From JBBQAA01 sp038276395 (GTDB taxonomy: Bacteria > Actinomycetota > Thermoleophilia > Solirubrobacterales > Solirubrobacteraceae), in NCBI GenBank assembly GCA_038276395.1, contig JBBQAA010000019.1, positions 1 through 34,236 of the forward strand: a DNA stretch of 34,236 bases, in the 5' to 3' direction. The notes under the pieces were generated by a model. It saw only the letters and a list, made by a program, of their open reading frames with translations. It was not told the DNA's origin and made no database searches. Position 1 is the stretch's first letter. The number at the start of each line of letters is the position of its first letter. A program made the translations under genes and the position numbers. Below are positions 19,836-27,703 of the stretch, one piece after another.

Positions 19836-21026
19836 ATGAGCCCCGAGGCCGCGCTCCCGACGCTCGCTGAGGTCGCGCGGCGCGTCGGCGTCCCGCCCGC
19901 GACTCTGCGCCGCTGGGTCAACGCCGAGCTCGTCGAGCTTCCGCACGAGGGCTGGAGCCCGCCGGCGGTGGCCCAGGCCCGCATCGTGGCCCGGCTGCGC
20001 TCGCGCGGGCGCACCCTGGCCGAGATCCGCCGCGCCTCCGAGGCCGGGCAGCTCGCCTTCGGCTACCTCGAGGATCTCTTCGCCCACGCCGGCGGCGAGG
20101 TCTCGCTCGAGGACGCCGCGGCCGCCACCCGTCTCGAGCCCGCGCTGATCCAGCGGATCCTCGGGCTGCTCGGCTTCGGCGGCCTCGAGCCGGAGACCGT
20201 GCGCGCCGAGGACCTGCGCCTGCTCGACTACATCGCCTCGGTCCTGCGCTCCGGCTACCCGCTCGTGGCCTTCCTCCAGCTCGCGCGCGTATACGGTCAG
20301 GCTCTGGCCCAGATCGCCGACGCCGAGGTCCGTCTCTTCCACATCTACGTCCACGAGCCGCTGATCCGCGACGGCGTGCCCGCGCTGGAGATCGCCGAGG
20401 AGATGGAGTCCCTGGCCCGCGACCTGCTGCCGCTCGCCTCGCCGATGATGGAGCACGTCCACTTCCGCTTCCTGCAGCACTTCGTCGAGCAGGACGTCGT
20501 CGGGCACATGGAGACGGACCTCGACGGCGCGGAGCTCGAGCTCGGGCGCCTGCGCGTGGCCATCGCCTTCGCCGACCTCGCGGGCTACACGCGCCTCACC
20601 GAGGAGGCGGGGGAGGCGGAGGCCCACGGCGCGGTCGAGCGCTTCGTCGAGGCCGTCTCCTCCTCCCTGCCCGACGAGGCGCGGATCATCAAGACGATCG
20701 GCGACGAGGTGATGATCGTCGGGCCGGATGCGTCGGCGCTGACCGACTGGGCCGTGGCCTTCCAGGAGTTCTACGACGAGCGGCCGCTGCCGCGGATCGG
20801 GATCCACGTGGGCGAGACGCTCTACCGCGACGGGGACTACTACGGGCGCGAGGTCAACCTCGCCGCCCGCGTGGCCGCCCGCGCGGCGGGTGGAGAGGTG
20901 CTCGTCACCCGGCCGGTCGTGCGGGCGGCCGCCGCCCAGCTCGAGTTCGACCAGGTCGCCGAGGTCAAGCTGAAGGGCTTCACCTCGCCGACGGAGCTGT
21001 TCCTCGCCCGCCCGGCCGAGGACTGA
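19836..21026 (+). CDS. MerR-like HTH protein with a class III adenylate/guanylate cyclase domain
   Basis: This 396-residue protein begins with a MerR-type helix-turn-helix (LPTLAEVARRVGVPPATLRR then WVNAELVELP, about 6-35), continues with a helical regulatory region, and ends in a class III cyclase catalytic domain (about 235-390). Metal-binding Asp247 (FADLAGYTRL) and Asp290 (KTIGDEVMIV) are present, as are Asn341 and Arg345 (EVNLAARVAAR), so the cyclase looks active; ATP versus GTP preference cannot be settled. A DNA-binding head joined to a cyclic-nucleotide-making tail suggests a sensor that couples promoter binding to second-messenger output. ATG 19836 is preferred over ATG 19794, where extra residues are Arg-rich and would eat into the structured leader. 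Confidence 0.85.
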   Translation: MSPEAALPTLAEVARRVGVPPATLRRWVNAELVELPHEGWSPPAVAQARIVARLRSRGRTLAEIRRASEAGQLAFGYLEDLFAHAGGEVSLEDAAAATRLEPALIQRILGLLGFGGLEPETVRAEDLRLLDYIASVLRSGYPLVAFLQLARVYGQALAQIADAEVRLFHIYVHEPLIRDGVPALEIAEEMESLARDLLPLASPMMEHVHFRFLQHFVEQDVVGHMETDLDGAELELGRLRVAIAFADLAGYTRLTEEAGEAEAHGAVERFVEAVSSSLPDEARIIKTIGDEVMIVGPDASALTDWAVAFQEFYDERPLPRIGIHVGETLYRDGDYYGREVNLAARVAARAAGGEVLVTRPVVRAAAAQLEFDQVAEVKLKGFTSPTELFLARPAED

Positions 21027-21039
21027 GAAGGAGACCGAC

Positions 21040-21954
21040 ATGCCGAAGTGGACCACCGCCGACATCCCCGACCTGTCCGGCCGCCGCGCCCTGGTGACCG
21101 GAGCCACGAGCGGCATCGGCCGCGTGGCCGCCCGCGAGCTGGCGCGCGCGGGTGCACGCGTCGTCTATGCCGTCCGCGACACCGATCGCGGCGCCGCCGT
21201 GGCGCGCGAGGACGGCGCCGGGACCGAGGTCCGCCGGCTCGACCTCGCCGACCTCTCCTCCGTCCGCGCCTTCGTCGCCGAGCTCGGCGAGGAGGAGCCG
21301 CTCGACCTGCTCGTCAACAACGCCGGCGTGATGGCCCTGCCCCGGCGGGAGACCGAGGACGGCTTCGAGATGCAGATCGGGACCAACCACCTCGGCCACT
21401 TCGCCCTCACCGGTCTGCTCCTGCCCGCGCTGCTCGCCGCCCCGGCGCCCCGCGTGGTGACGATCGCCTCGGGCGCGCACCGGATCGGGCGGATGAACTT
21501 CGACGACCTCCACGGCCGCACGCGCTACCGCCGCTGGGCGGCCTATGGGCAGTCGAAGCTCGCGAACCTCCTGTTCGCCTTCGAGCTCGGCCGCCGGGCG
21601 GCAAGCGCCCAGACGGAGCTCGTCTCCGTAGCCGCCCACCCCGGCTACGCCGCCACCGAGCTGCAGACCCGCGCGGCGAGGATGGACGGGAGCCGGGTCA
21701 AGGAGCTCGCCAACGTCCTCGCCAACCGGGTGCTCGCCCAGGACGCCGGCAGCGGGGCGCTTCCCACGCTCTACGCGGCGACCGACCCGGACCTGACGAG
21801 CGGCGCCTACGCCGGTCCCGACGGGCCGGGCGAGGCGCGCGGCCATCCGACCCTCGTCGGCGCGAGCGGCCGGGCGCGGGACGAGGAGAGCGCGCGGCGG
21901 CTGTGGGAGCTCTCCGAGCGGGAGACCGGCGTGGAGTACCCGTGGCCGAGCTGA
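21040..21954 (+). CDS. Short-chain dehydrogenase/reductase
   Basis: The 304-residue protein is a classical SDR of the retinol-dehydrogenase/WWOX-like group: cofactor motif VTGATSGIG (19-27), DLADLSSVRAF, LLVNNAGVMALP, the NHLGHFALTGLLLPAL helix, VVTIASGAH (catalytic Ser) and YGQSKLAN (catalytic Tyr and Lys), then HPGYAATELQ. The substrate is unknown. ATG 21040 has AAGGAG (21028-21033) at good spacing. It is 13 bp after the cyclase gene and overlaps tilS by 13 bp, so cyclase, SDR, tilS and hpt may form one transcript. Confidence 0.88.
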   Translation: MPKWTTADIPDLSGRRALVTGATSGIGRVAARELARAGARVVYAVRDTDRGAAVAREDGAGTEVRRLDLADLSSVRAFVAELGEEEPLDLLVNNAGVMALPRRETEDGFEMQIGTNHLGHFALTGLLLPALLAAPAPRVVTIASGAHRIGRMNFDDLHGRTRYRRWAAYGQSKLANLLFAFELGRRAASAQTELVSVAAHPGYAATELQTRAARMDGSRVKELANVLANRVLAQDAGSGALPTLYAATDPDLTSGAYAGPDGPGEARGHPTLVGASGRARDEESARRLWELSERETGVEYPWPS

Positions 21955-22892
21955 CCGAGAGCATGCTGGAGGCGGTCAGGGCCGCCGGCGCGCCGCTCCT
22001 CGTCCTGCTCTCCGGCGGGCGCGACTCCGTGTGCCTGCTCGACCTCGCCGTCTCAGCCCACGGCGCCGACCGGGTGAAGAGTCTTCACGTCAACTACAGG
22101 CTGAGGGATGAGGCGGTCGGCGACGAGGAGCACTGCCGCGCGCTGTGCGCGGCGCTCGGCGTCGCGCTGCGGGTCGTACGGGCGCCGGCGGCGCCCTCGC
22201 GCGGGAACCTGCAGGCCTGGGCGCGGGACGTCCGCTACGCCGCCGCCTACGCCGAGCGAGCCCGCCGCGGCGAGGCGGGCCGCGTCGCCGTGGCGCACAC
22301 GCGCTCGGACCAGGCCGAGACGGTCCTCTACCGCCTGGCCTCCTCGCCCTCCCGCCGGGCGCTGCTCGGGATGCGCGAGCGCGACGGGATCCTCGTGCGC
22401 CCGCTGCTCGCCTTCTCCCGCGAGGACACGACGGCCCATTGCGCCGAGCGCGAGCTGGCCTTCCGCGAGGACGCGACGAACGCCTCCCCCGCCTACGCCC
22501 GCGCGCGCGTGCGTCACGGCCTCCTGCCCGCGCTGCGCGCGATCCACCCCGCGGCGGAGGAGAACGTCGTCCGCGCCGCGGGGATCCTGCGCGACGAGGC
22601 CGAGGTGCTGGATGCGCTCGTCGCCGCCGAGGTCAGTGGCGGGCGGATCCCGCTGGCGCGCCTGAAGGCGCTGCCGCCCGCGCTCGCCCGCCTGGTCGTC
22701 CAGCACCTGGCCGACGACGTCGCCGGCGCGCTCGTGCCCGGCGCCGGCCGGCGAGCGGAGGAGATCGTCGGCCTCGGCGCCGCCGGCGCCCTCGACCTCG
22801 GCGGCGGCGTCCGCGCCCGCGTCGAGCGGGGCGTCCTCTCCTGCGGGCGCTCCGAGGGTCGCGCCGCTCCGCGCGCGAGAATCGCCCCATGA
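21942..22892 (+). CDS. tilS: tRNA(Ile)-lysidine synthase
   Basis: The enzyme modifies C34 of the CAU-anticodon tRNA-Ile to lysidine using ATP and lysine, switching it to read AUA. The PP-loop LLSGGRDSVCLLDLA (SGGRDS at 24-29), SLHVNYRLRDEA, AVAHTRSDQAETVLYRLASS and the catalytic core RARVRHGLLPALRAIHP are present. At 316 residues it is short and lacks most of the C-terminal domains of E. coli TilS, as usual in actinobacteria. GTG 21942 has GGAG 5 nt upstream and overlaps the SDR gene; ATG 21963 is the alternative. The stop overlaps the hpt start (ATGA). Confidence 0.92.
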   Translation: MAELTESMLEAVRAAGAPLLVLLSGGRDSVCLLDLAVSAHGADRVKSLHVNYRLRDEAVGDEEHCRALCAALGVALRVVRAPAAPSRGNLQAWARDVRYAAAYAERARRGEAGRVAVAHTRSDQAETVLYRLASSPSRRALLGMRERDGILVRPLLAFSREDTTAHCAERELAFREDATNASPAYARARVRHGLLPALRAIHPAAEENVVRAAGILRDEAEVLDALVAAEVSGGRIPLARLKALPPALARLVVQHLADDVAGALVPGAGRRAEEIVGLGAAGALDLGGGVRARVERGVLSCGRSEGRAAPRARIAP

Positions 22893-22910
22893 ACGATCGC
22901 CCCATGAACG
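22881..22910 (+). repeat. Perfect 15-bp tandem duplication over the hpt start codon
   Basis: ATCGCCCCATGAACG occurs at 22881-22895 and again at 22896-22910. It duplicates the ATG and the next codon in frame, giving an MNDRPMNDP N-terminus. Confidence 0.9.
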
Positions 22911-23434
22911 ATCCCGCCATCGGCGAAACCCTCGTGGAGGCCGACGTCCTGCAGGCGCGCGTGGCCGAGCTCGGGCGGCGGATCTCGGCCGACTACGCGG
23001 AGCGGGACCTCGTGCTCGTCGGCGTGCTCAAGGGCGCGGTCTTCTTCCTCTCCGACCTCATGCGCGCGATCGACGTGCCCGTCGAGGTCGACTTCATGGC
23101 CGTGGCCTCCTACGGCTCGGCGACCAAGAGCTCGGGCGTCGTGCGCATCCTCAAGGACCTCGACGCCGCGATCGAGGGCCGCGACGTCCTCATCGTCGAG
23201 GACATCGTCGACTCCGGTCTCACGCTCCAGTACCTCCTGCGCAACCTGCGGGCGCGGAGCCCGGCCTCGCTCGAGGTCTGCGCGCTGTTGACCAAGCCCG
23301 CGCGGACCAAGGTCGACCTGCCCTGCCGCTACGTCGGCTTCGAGATCCCCGACACCTTTGCGATCGGGTACGGGCTCGACCACGCCGAGCGCTACCGCAA
23401 CCTCCCGTTCGTGGCCGCCCTTACGGGCCGGTGA
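22889..23434 (+). CDS. hpt: Hypoxanthine phosphoribosyltransferase
   Basis: The 181-residue salvage enzyme converts hypoxanthine or guanine plus PRPP into IMP or GMP. Key motifs: LVLVGVLKGAVFFLSDLMRA (pyrophosphate loop KG), VDFMAVASYGSATKSSGVVR (flexible loop), the PRPP motif VLIVEDIVDSGLTLQYLL (about 104-121) and the base pocket LTKPARTKVDLPCRYVGFEI then GYGLD. The first ATG (22889) overlaps the tilS stop; the second (22904) arises from the 15-bp duplication, so either could be used. tilS-hpt-ftsH order is widely conserved in bacteria. Confidence 0.95.
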   Translation: MNDRPMNDPAIGETLVEADVLQARVAELGRRISADYAERDLVLVGVLKGAVFFLSDLMRAIDVPVEVDFMAVASYGSATKSSGVVRILKDLDAAIEGRDVLIVEDIVDSGLTLQYLLRNLRARSPASLEVCALLTKPARTKVDLPCRYVGFEIPDTFAIGYGLDHAERYRNLPFVAALTGR

Positions 23435-23462
23435 AGGCGCGTTTGCGGGGGTAATCCGCTGC

Positions 23463-23468
23463 TAGGCT
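23463..23468 (+). promoter_or_regulatory. Possible -10 element (TAGGCT) of ftsH
   Basis: TAGGCT lies 46 nt before ATG 23515, in the 80-bp gap after hpt. No good -35 is seen, so ftsH may also depend on read-through. Confidence 0.3.
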
Positions 23469-23514
23469 TCCGGGTCCGCAGCAGGTCGGTCTCCCGTCGC
23501 GGCACCCTTTTACC

Positions 23515-25455
23515 ATGAGCAGGTTCTTCAAGAGCGCCGCCTTCCCGATCCTCATCGTGATCGTGCTGGTGTTCTTCGCCCAGAAGCTCATCGGCGGCGG
23601 GCCGACGGGCGTGAAGCACACCTTCGGTGACTTCCTCACCCAGCTCCAGACGCCGGGTCAGCTCCAGAGCGTCGACGTCAAGACGAAGGAGAACACGATC
23701 ACCGTCACGGAGCGAGGGAACAAGACCTACGAGGTCGGCTACCCCGAGTTCTACTCCGACAAGCTGATCGGCCAACTCCAGAACGCGCAGAAGCAGGACC
23801 GTGGCTTCAAGTTCGACGTCGAGGCGGCCAAGAGCAGCACCTGGCTCTCGCTGCTCACCTACATCCTCCCGTTCGTCCTGTTCATCGGGTTCTGGATCTT
23901 CCTCATGAACCAGGTGCAGGGCGGCGGCTCGAAGGTGATGTCCTTCGGCAAGTCCCGGGCCAAGCGGCTGTCGGTCGACTCGCCGAAGATCACCTTCCGC
24001 GACGTGGCCGGCGTCGACGAGGCGGTCGAGGAGCTGCACGAGATCAAGGAGTTCCTCGAGAACCCGAAGAAGTTCCAGGCCCTGGGCGCGCGCATCCCCA
24101 AGGGCGTGCTCCTCTACGGGCCGCCGGGCACGGGCAAGACGCTGCTCGCCCGCGCCGTCGCCGGCGAGGCGGGCGTGCCGTTCTTCTCGATCTCGGGCTC
24201 GGACTTCGTCGAGATGTTCGTCGGGGTCGGCGCCTCGCGCGTGCGCGACCTCTTCGAGCAGGCCAAGCAGAACTCGCCGTGCATCATCTTCATGGACGAG
24301 ATCGACGCCGTCGGGCGCCACCGCGGCGCCGGGCTCGGCGGCGGCCACGACGAGCGTGAGCAGACGCTGAACCAGCTCCTCGTGGAGATGGACGGCTTCG
24401 AGATGAAGGACAACATCATCCTCATCGCCGCCACCAACCGGCCGGACATCCTCGATCCCGCCCTGCTGCGCCCAGGCCGCTTCGACCGCCAGATCGTCGT
24501 CGATCGCCCCGATCGCAAGGGCCGGGCAAAGATCCTCCAGGTCCACACGCGCGGCAAGCCGCTGGCGCGGGAGATCGACACCGACGTGCTCGCGGGCCAG
24601 ACCCCCGGCTTCACGGGCGCCGACCTCTCGAACCTCGTCAACGAGGCGGCCCTGCTCGCCGCCCGCGGAGGCAAGCGCGAGATCGGCCAGCTCGAGCTCG
24701 AGGAGGGGATCATGCGCGTGATCGCCGGCCCCGAGAAGAAGACGCGGGTCATGTCGGACAAGGAGCGCCTGATCACCGCCTACCACGAGATGGGCCACGC
24801 GATCGTCGGGCACTACCTCGAGCACGCCGATCCCGTGCACAAGATCTCCATCGTCTCGCGCGGGCAGGCGCTCGGCTACACGATCTCGATGCCCCAGGAG
24901 GATCGCTTCCTGACCACGCGCGCGGAGCTGTCGGACTCGATGGCGATGACGCTCGGCGGCCGCGCGGCGGAGGAGATCGTCTTCTCGGAGATCACCACGG
25001 GTGCCTCGAACGACCTCGAGAAGGTCACGGCCACGGCCAAGCAGATGGTCATGCGCTTCGGCATGAGCGAAAAGCTCGGCCCGCGCGTCTTCGGCCACGA
25101 CCACGGACAGCCGTTCCTCGGTCGCGAGTTCTCCTCCGAGCCCGACTACTCGGACGAGATCGCGCGCGAGATCGACCTCGAGATCCGCCGGATCGTCGAG
25201 GGCGCCCACCAGCAGGCCAAGACGCTGCTGACCGAGCACCGCGACCGCCTGGAGACGATCTCGGAGATCCTCGTCAAGCGCGAGACGATCGAGAAGGATC
25301 AGTTCCAGGCCCTGCTCGCCGGCCGCTCGGAGACCGACGTGTTCGGCGCCGAGGCGCCGCCCGCGCCCGAGGTGCCGGTGCCGCCGCCCCCGGCGGCCAC
25401 GCCCGAGCGCACGCCGCCGCGCCCCCGGCCGCTGCCGGGCGCCGAGCCCGCGTAG
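23515..25455 (+). CDS. ftsH: ATP-dependent zinc metalloprotease FtsH
   Basis: A 646-residue membrane-anchored AAA+ protease that degrades damaged membrane proteins and selected regulators. The N-terminal helix (about 8-25), a periplasmic domain and a second helix (about 116-138) precede the AAA module: Walker A GPPGTGKT (202-209), pore motif region EMFVGVGASRVRDLFEQAK, Walker B CIIFMDEIDAVGR, and the second region of homology NRPDILDPALLRPGRFDRQI. The zinc site is HEMGH (424-428), with Met in place of the common Ala. The tail is Ala/Pro-rich and acidic (EAPPAPEVPVPPPP), a disordered extension. An ATG with no strong Shine-Dalgarno starts it. Confidence 0.97.
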   Translation: MSRFFKSAAFPILIVIVLVFFAQKLIGGGPTGVKHTFGDFLTQLQTPGQLQSVDVKTKENTITVTERGNKTYEVGYPEFYSDKLIGQLQNAQKQDRGFKFDVEAAKSSTWLSLLTYILPFVLFIGFWIFLMNQVQGGGSKVMSFGKSRAKRLSVDSPKITFRDVAGVDEAVEELHEIKEFLENPKKFQALGARIPKGVLLYGPPGTGKTLLARAVAGEAGVPFFSISGSDFVEMFVGVGASRVRDLFEQAKQNSPCIIFMDEIDAVGRHRGAGLGGGHDEREQTLNQLLVEMDGFEMKDNIILIAATNRPDILDPALLRPGRFDRQIVVDRPDRKGRAKILQVHTRGKPLAREIDTDVLAGQTPGFTGADLSNLVNEAALLAARGGKREIGQLELEEGIMRVIAGPEKKTRVMSDKERLITAYHEMGHAIVGHYLEHADPVHKISIVSRGQALGYTISMPQEDRFLTTRAELSDSMAMTLGGRAAEEIVFSEITTGASNDLEKVTATAKQMVMRFGMSEKLGPRVFGHDHGQPFLGREFSSEPDYSDEIAREIDLEIRRIVEGAHQQAKTLLTEHRDRLETISEILVKRETIEKDQFQALLAGRSETDVFGAEAPPAPEVPVPPPPAATPERTPPRPRPLPGAEPA

Positions 25456-25465
25456 GCCCCGTCCG

Positions 25466-25695
25466 GTGACCCGCGGGCGCCGCGGGTCAGCCGTCGCGCT
25501 CGTGGCGCTGGTCGCCGGCTGCGGCTCCGCGCCCGCGCCCGGGCGCTTCGAGCTCTCCCCCCCACCACGCTCTCGCGCAACGACGGGATGATCGACCGCG
25601 CCCGCACGGTTGCCGCGCTGCCCGTCCTGCTCGCCGCGCTGCGTCGCCGCGGGTTCACGGTCGAGAGGGTCGGGGCGCTCATCGAGGCGCGTTAG
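25466..25695 (+). pseudogene. Remnant of a lipoprotein, probably an internally deleted polysaccharide deacetylase
   Basis: GTG 25466 begins a lipoprotein signal (MTRGRRGSAVALVALVAGCG) that runs to FELSPPP and then, in this frame, stops at 25591. In another frame the sequence continues TLSRNDGMIDRARTVAALPV then LLAALRRRGFTVERVGALIE to TAG 25693. The join is a run of seven C (25557-25563); eight C would restore one 76-codon frame. The second part resembles the C-terminal end of NodB-type polysaccharide deacetylases (the RTVAALPxxLxxLRxRG pattern), but the catalytic domain is missing. It is therefore a deletion relic, a phase-variable short lipoprotein, or a gene with an assembly error. It sits between ftsH and folP, where folE is found in related clusters. 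Confidence 0.5.
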
Positions 25696-25704
25696 GGTCG
25701 GGCG

Positions 25705-26541
25705 GTGCCGGCCGCCGCCGCCCCGTTCACGCTCATGGGCGTCGTTAACGTCACGCCGGACTCGTTCTCCGACGGCGGGCGGTTCCTCGCGCGTGACGCC
25801 GCGGTGGCCCGGGGCCAGGAGCTCGCGGCGGAGGGGGCGGAGATCATCGACATCGGCGGGGAGTCGACCCGTCCCGGCGCCGCGCCCGTACCCGAGGAGG
25901 AGGAGATCGGCCGCGTCGTGCCCGTGGTCGAGGCGCTCGCGCCGGCGATCGCCGCCACGCTCTCCGTCGACACCTCGAAGCTCGGGGTCGCCCGCGCCGC
26001 GCTCGATGCCGGCGCTCGCTACGTCAACGACGTGACCGCCTTCCGCGCCGCGCCCGAGCTCGCCGGCCTCGTGGCGGAGCGCGGCGCCGGCTGCTGTCTC
26101 ATGCACATGCTGGGGGAGCCCCGCACGATGCAGGAGGATCCCCGCTACGACGATGTCGTCGCCGAGGTCAAGGCCTTTCTCGAGGCGCGGCTCGCCTTCG
26201 CCGTCGGCGAGGGCGTCTCCGAGGAGCGGATCCACCTCGATCCCGGCATCGGGTTCGGCAAGACCCTCCCCCACAACCTCGAGCTGCTGCGTCGCCTCCC
26301 CGAGCTCGCCGCGCTGGGCCGCCCGCTCGTGGTCGGGGTCTCTCGGAAGGCCTTCCTCGGGCGGATCACGGGGCGGGAGGCCGGCGAGCGCACCGCCGCG
26401 ACCGTCGCGGCGAGCCTGCTCGCCTGGGAGCGGGGCGCGCAGATCCTGCGCGTCCACGACGTGGCGCTGGTCCGCGACGCGCTGCTGGTGGGCAGCGCGA
26501 TGATTGCGCGGGAAACGAAGCGGGCAGGAGGAGGGGCATGA
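25705..26541 (+). CDS. folP: Dihydropteroate synthase
   Basis: The 278-residue folate enzyme condenses 6-hydroxymethyl-dihydropterin pyrophosphate with p-aminobenzoate and is the target class of sulfonamides. Signature sequences: LMGVVNVTPDSFSDGGRFLA (12-31), EIIDIGGESTRPGAAP, SVDTSKLGVARAAL, YVNDVTAF, HLDPGIGFGKTLPHNLELLR and VVGVSRKAFLG, plus the C-terminal ILRVHDV. GTG 25705 begins 9 bp after the deacetylase remnant; no Shine-Dalgarno is obvious. The stop overlaps the DoxX gene (ATGA). Confidence 0.96.
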   Translation: MPAAAAPFTLMGVVNVTPDSFSDGGRFLARDAAVARGQELAAEGAEIIDIGGESTRPGAAPVPEEEEIGRVVPVVEALAPAIAATLSVDTSKLGVARAALDAGARYVNDVTAFRAAPELAGLVAERGAGCCLMHMLGEPRTMQEDPRYDDVVAEVKAFLEARLAFAVGEGVSEERIHLDPGIGFGKTLPHNLELLRRLPELAALGRPLVVGVSRKAFLGRITGREAGERTAATVAASLLAWERGAQILRVHDVALVRDALLVGSAMIARETKRAGGGA

Positions 26542-26999
26542 ACCCCATGGTGAAGCTCCTGCGTCTCGTCCTCGGTGCCCTGTTCGTCGGCCATGGCACC
26601 CAGAAGCTCTTCGGCTGGTTCGGCGGCCACGGGCCGGACGGCACCGGTCAGTTCTTCGAGTCGCTCGGCCTGCGCCCCGGCAAGCGGAACGCGATCGCCG
26701 CCGGGGCGGCCGAGGCCGGCGGCGGCGCGCTCCTCGCCGCGGGCGTGGCCACCCCGCTCGCCGCCGCGGCGCTGGCCGGGACGATGTTCACCGCGATCAG
26801 GGCGGTCCACCTCGAGAAGGGGCCGTGGGTGACGGACGGCGGCTACGAGTACAACTTGCTGATCCTCCTGGCGCTCGCCGCCATCGCCGAGGAGGACTCA
26901 GGCCCGCTGCTCGCGATCGGCTCCCTGCTCGCCGGGGTCGCGGGCAGCGCCGGCACCTTCGCGCTCGCCGCCCGCGAGACGCCGAGCCCGGGCGCGTGA
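26538..26999 (+). CDS. DoxX-family membrane protein
   Basis: The 153-residue protein has four hydrophobic helices and the DoxX pattern: KLLRLVLGALFVGHGTQKLF then GWFGGHG, FFESLGLRPGKRNAIAAGAA, EAGGGALLAAGVATPLAAAA, and GPWVTDGGYEYNLLILLALA. DoxX proteins are linked to thiol and oxidative stress or quinone-related complexes, often with no fixed role. It is coupled to folP by ATGA and to folB by GTGA, so it sits inside the folate operon, which is not its usual place. Confidence 0.88.
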   Translation: MNPMVKLLRLVLGALFVGHGTQKLFGWFGGHGPDGTGQFFESLGLRPGKRNAIAAGAAEAGGGALLAAGVATPLAAAALAGTMFTAIRAVHLEKGPWVTDGGYEYNLLILLALAAIAEEDSGPLLAIGSLLAGVAGSAGTFALAARETPSPGA

Positions 27000-27442
27000 G
27001 CGACGTTCCGGACGACGGCGAGGACATCGACCCTTACGAAGAGGACGACGACCTCGACGACGACGAGGCGCCCGGCCCCGAGGTCACGATCGAGGTCTCG
27101 GGGCTCTCGCTCTTCACCCACCACGGCGTGAGCGAGGCCGAGCGGGAGGTCGGCCAGCGGCTCGTCGTCGACCTGCGGCTCGACGTGGGGGAGTGCGACG
27201 CGACGGTGACCGATCGCGTGGAGGACACCGTCGACTACGCCGCGGTCTGCCAGCTCGTGGCCCTCGTCGCCCAGCAGCGCTCCTACCGGACGCTCGAGCG
27301 CCTGTGCAGCGCCGTGGCCGAGCGGCTCCTGGCCGAATACGACGCGCACGCGGTGTGGGTCAAGGCGTCAAAGCCCGAGCCCCCCATACCGCTGGCCGTC
27401 GAGGAGGTCTCGGTCGAGGTGCTGCGCGAGCGCGGGGAGTAG
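26996..27442 (+). CDS. folB: Dihydroneopterin aldolase with an acidic N-terminal extension
   Basis: The aldolase converts 7,8-dihydroneopterin to 6-hydroxymethyl-dihydropterin, the precursor used by folK and folP. From about residue 31 it matches FolB: IEVSGLSLFTHHGVSEAERE then VGQRLVVDLRL, VEDTVDYAAVCQLVALVAQQ, YRTLERLCSAVAERLL and WVKASKPEPPIPLAVEEVSV. Before that lie about 28 residues rich in Asp/Glu (DDGEDIDPYEEDDDLDDDEA), not part of the normal 120-residue enzyme. GTG 26996 overlaps the DoxX stop (GTGA), supporting that the extension is translated. folK, usually next, is not found downstream. Confidence 0.93.
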   Translation: MSDVPDDGEDIDPYEEDDDLDDDEAPGPEVTIEVSGLSLFTHHGVSEAEREVGQRLVVDLRLDVGECDATVTDRVEDTVDYAAVCQLVALVAQQRSYRTLERLCSAVAERLLAEYDAHAVWVKASKPEPPIPLAVEEVSVEVLRERGE

Positions 27443-27703
27443 GGCGGCTCCGGCTCGGGGCGCCCGCGGCTCGCGGCGTCCGCGGCGGGACGATCTCCCA
27501 GGAGGAAGGCGGTCCGGGGACTTGAGCCCGGCCGGGCCGCGTGGTCGATCGGTGCCCCTGGGGGGCACCAAGTGACCACTCGCGGGCGCGGCGTCGCGCT
27601 CGCGCCCCATGGCCACCGAGCGATCCTGCCGCCCTCGACCGAGGCGCCCCGTGCTCTTCCTCCCAAGCCCAGCCCTACCGCGCCGCCCCGAACTGGGCCG
27701 CCT
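27443..27703. other. Non-coding stretch between convergent folB and the sigma factor gene
   Basis: This 261-bp region has no supported gene. Its only clear element is the two-part hairpin at 27541-27579; short ORFs here are frame noise. Confidence 0.6.
27541..27579. terminator. Symmetric two-part hairpin in the convergent gap (bidirectional terminator)
   Basis: GGTGCCCC (27551-27558) and GGGGCACC (27562-27569) form a perfect 8-bp stem with a 3-nt loop. Outside a 4x4 internal loop, GTGGTC (27541-27546) pairs with GACCAC (27574-27579). No U tract follows on either strand. Confidence 0.6.

Noticed and set aside
19356..21116. 586-codon minus-strand frame across the cyclase gene
   Set aside because: It is antisense to a gene with intact catalytic motifs and overlaps the real phosphorylase gene in another frame.
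23392..26457. A 1021-codon open frame on the minus strand opposite hpt, ftsH and folP
   Set aside because: It mirrors the codon pattern of strongly supported plus-strand genes, is dominated by Arg/Glu/Leu/Asp runs and contains no domain motif. High GC makes such antisense frames common.
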